Shown here in pieces: positions 37,059 through 38,089 of a stretch of DNA of 38,089 nucleotides. The position numbers and the translations under genes are program-made. Under the pieces are notes generated by a model. The model saw only the letters and a program-made list of their open reading frames with translations. It did no database searches and was not told the origin of the DNA. Each line of letters begins with the position of its first letter. Positions within the stretch are counted from its first letter, which is position 1. This stretch comes from Phytophthora sp. 'mugwort' (Eukaryota > Oomycota > Peronosporomycetes > Peronosporales > Peronosporaceae), in NCBI GenBank assembly GCA_033558025.1, contig JAUCEF010000075.1, positions 1-38,089 on the forward strand, read 5' to 3'.

Positions 37059-37726
37059 ATGAAAAAATTAAAAAAACAAAAAACAAATAATTTATCAAAT
37101 TATCAACAATTTTTAAAAAATAATTATTTAAAAAAAAAAAAATTTAAATTAAAAAATATTTTATTTGAAAATCCAATTTTATTTAATAATTTAAATTTAG
37201 AATCTTATGTAATTGAATTTAATAATTATGAAAACATTTATTTACCTTTTACTTTAATAAAAATAGATAAAATTTCAACAATTGCTATAAAATATGAAAA
37301 TATTATATTATTTAATTATGATTTAACTTATAATATATTACATCAATTTAATAAAATAATGCTTCAAAATATTTTAATAAAAAAAAATAATTCAATAAAA
37401 GGTCGTTTACTTGGTGGAAATTGGAATAATAAAAAAATTTTTATTTCAATTTAGGATTTATTTTTTCTATAAAACCTATTAATTTAAATAATGCTTTAAA
37501 TTATAAAAAAAAATTTTATTTTAATAAATATAATAAAAAAGGTTTCTATAAAAGAAGAATTAATTCAACACGTTTAATTAATTGTTATAAATTAAAATAT
37601 TTAAATTTTAAAGTTAATAATTTAAATATATTTAAAAAATCAAAAAAAGAATTTTCAAGACTTTCTTATATTCAAACTATTATTCAAAATCAAAAAATAA
37701 AAAATAATAATTTTAAAATAAAATAA
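37059..37726 (+). CDS. Unidentified basic ORF after rpl16, one frame break (orf222)
   Basis: A lysine/asparagine-rich ORF of 131 codons (37059-37454), whose frame continues after one added base near 37435-37452 to a TAA at 37726, giving about 222 residues. I do not recognise it with confidence. The middle part IKGRLLGGNWNNKK followed by GFIFSIKP recalls an S1-type RNA-binding fold (V.GR....GG...V...GF.AF.P), so a divergent ribosomal protein S1 is one possibility. Its place between rpl16 and atp8 in a ribosomal operon and its basic composition also suggest a ribosomal protein. The C-terminal part has KKGFYKRRINSTRLINCYKL. Confidence 0.55.
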
Positions 37727-37787
37727 AAATAAAAGTGTTCTTTCAAGAAAAATATATGTTGAAGAAATAAAAATTTATTATAAAATT

Positions 37788-38089
37788 ATGCCACAATTCG
37801 ATCAATTTTCATTTTTTAATCAAGTTTCTTGGTTTTTATTTTTTTTTTTTAATTTTTATTTTTTTATTACTTATTTTTTTTTACCTAAAATTTGTTATAA
37901 TTTAAAATTTAGAAAAAAAAAAATAATTTTTGATAATAAAAAAAAAAATCAAATTAATTTTGAAAAAAATAATATTATTTATTTTTTTAATAATTCTTAT
38001 AAAACTTTTTGTTTTAATTTTGAGTTATTTATAACAAAAAAATTATCTATTTATAAAAAAAATCAAAATATTAAAATACAAAAAACTTC
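37788..38089 (+). CDS. atp8: ATP synthase Fo subunit 8, 3' end outside window
   Basis: This is the small Fo stator-associated subunit. It opens with MPQFDQFSFFNQVSWFLFFF, the family start MPQ.D...F..Q..W. A single long hydrophobic helix follows (residues about 15-37), ending in LPKICYNLKFRKKK, then a polar, lysine-rich tail. At least 100 residues lie in the window and the frame is still open at the last base. Long tails are known in protist atp8. It follows the ribosomal operon by about 60 bases. Confidence 0.88.
   Translation, partial: MPQFDQFSFFNQVSWFLFFFFNFYFFITYFFLPKICYNLKFRKKKIIFDNKKKNQINFEKNNIIYFFNNSYKTFCFNFELFITKKLSIYKKNQNIKIQKT

Overview
The window is a very AT-rich mitochondrial genome segment from a protist. 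It holds part of the large and all of the small mitochondrial rRNA, 24 tRNA genes, complex I, III, IV and V subunits, many ribosomal protein genes and a Tat translocase subunit. The gene set suggests a stramenopile (heterokont). nad11 is present while nad8, nad10 and sdh genes are not seen. rpl31, rps10, atp1 and tatC are mitochondrial, the order rpl14-rpl5-trnG is kept, and no trnT is seen. Nothing in the sequence fixes the lineage below that level. No in-frame TGA was noticed; TGA is used as the nad11 stop, and trnW has a CCA anticodon, so the code looks standard. No introns were seen. The window begins inside rnl and ends inside atp8, so the molecule continues on both sides.

Layout. 1-9986 (+): 3' part of rnl, a tRNA cluster (N, S, M or I, P, fM), rpl14, rpl5, trnG, an unknown ORF (orf176), trnG, trnY, a repeat-bearing spacer, rns, trnW, cox2, a tiny TatA-like ORF, cox1 and a second unknown ORF (orf137). 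10398-18371 (-): trnR, nad6, nad5, atp1, trnE, nad4, trnH, rpl10, nad7. 18488-29026 (+): nad2, trnF, rps10, trnR, trnQ, trnI, trnV, rps12, rps7, cox3, atp6, trnD, nad3, atp9, nad9, cob, a 5'-truncated nad11, nad1, nad4L. 29149-32689 (-): second copies of nad4L and nad1, a full-length but frame-broken nad11, and two trnL. 32708-38089 (mixed strands): tatC, rpl31, trnC, trnS, rps11, rps13, then rpl2-rps19-rps3-rpl16-trnM-orf222-atp8.

The most striking structure is a near-perfect 2.85 kb palindrome (26173-31999). Its centre carries a 67-bp tandem repeat made from the 3' end of nad4L. This is what two terminal inverted repeats of a linear mitochondrial DNA would look like if joined end to end, with the 67-bp units as telomere-like repeats; an assembly artefact is the main alternative.

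A second pattern concerns sequence quality. Every frame break found lies between about 30.6 and 37.5 kb (nad11 copy 2, tatC, rps11, rps13, rps3, orf222), and nearly all sit at A or T homopolymers. The first 30 kb reads cleanly. Each broken gene recovers family-typical sequence with a one-base change, so consensus errors are more likely than real pseudogenes.

Functionally, the genes encode the membrane and peripheral arms of complex I (nad1-7, 9, 11, 4L), cytochrome b, the cytochrome oxidase core, ATP synthase subunits 1, 6, 8 and 9, and part of the ribosome that translates them. Candidate regulatory features are an 11-base motif (ATTCTTTAAGA) shared by the spacers before cox2, atp9 and nad5, and palindromic hairpins just after several genes.
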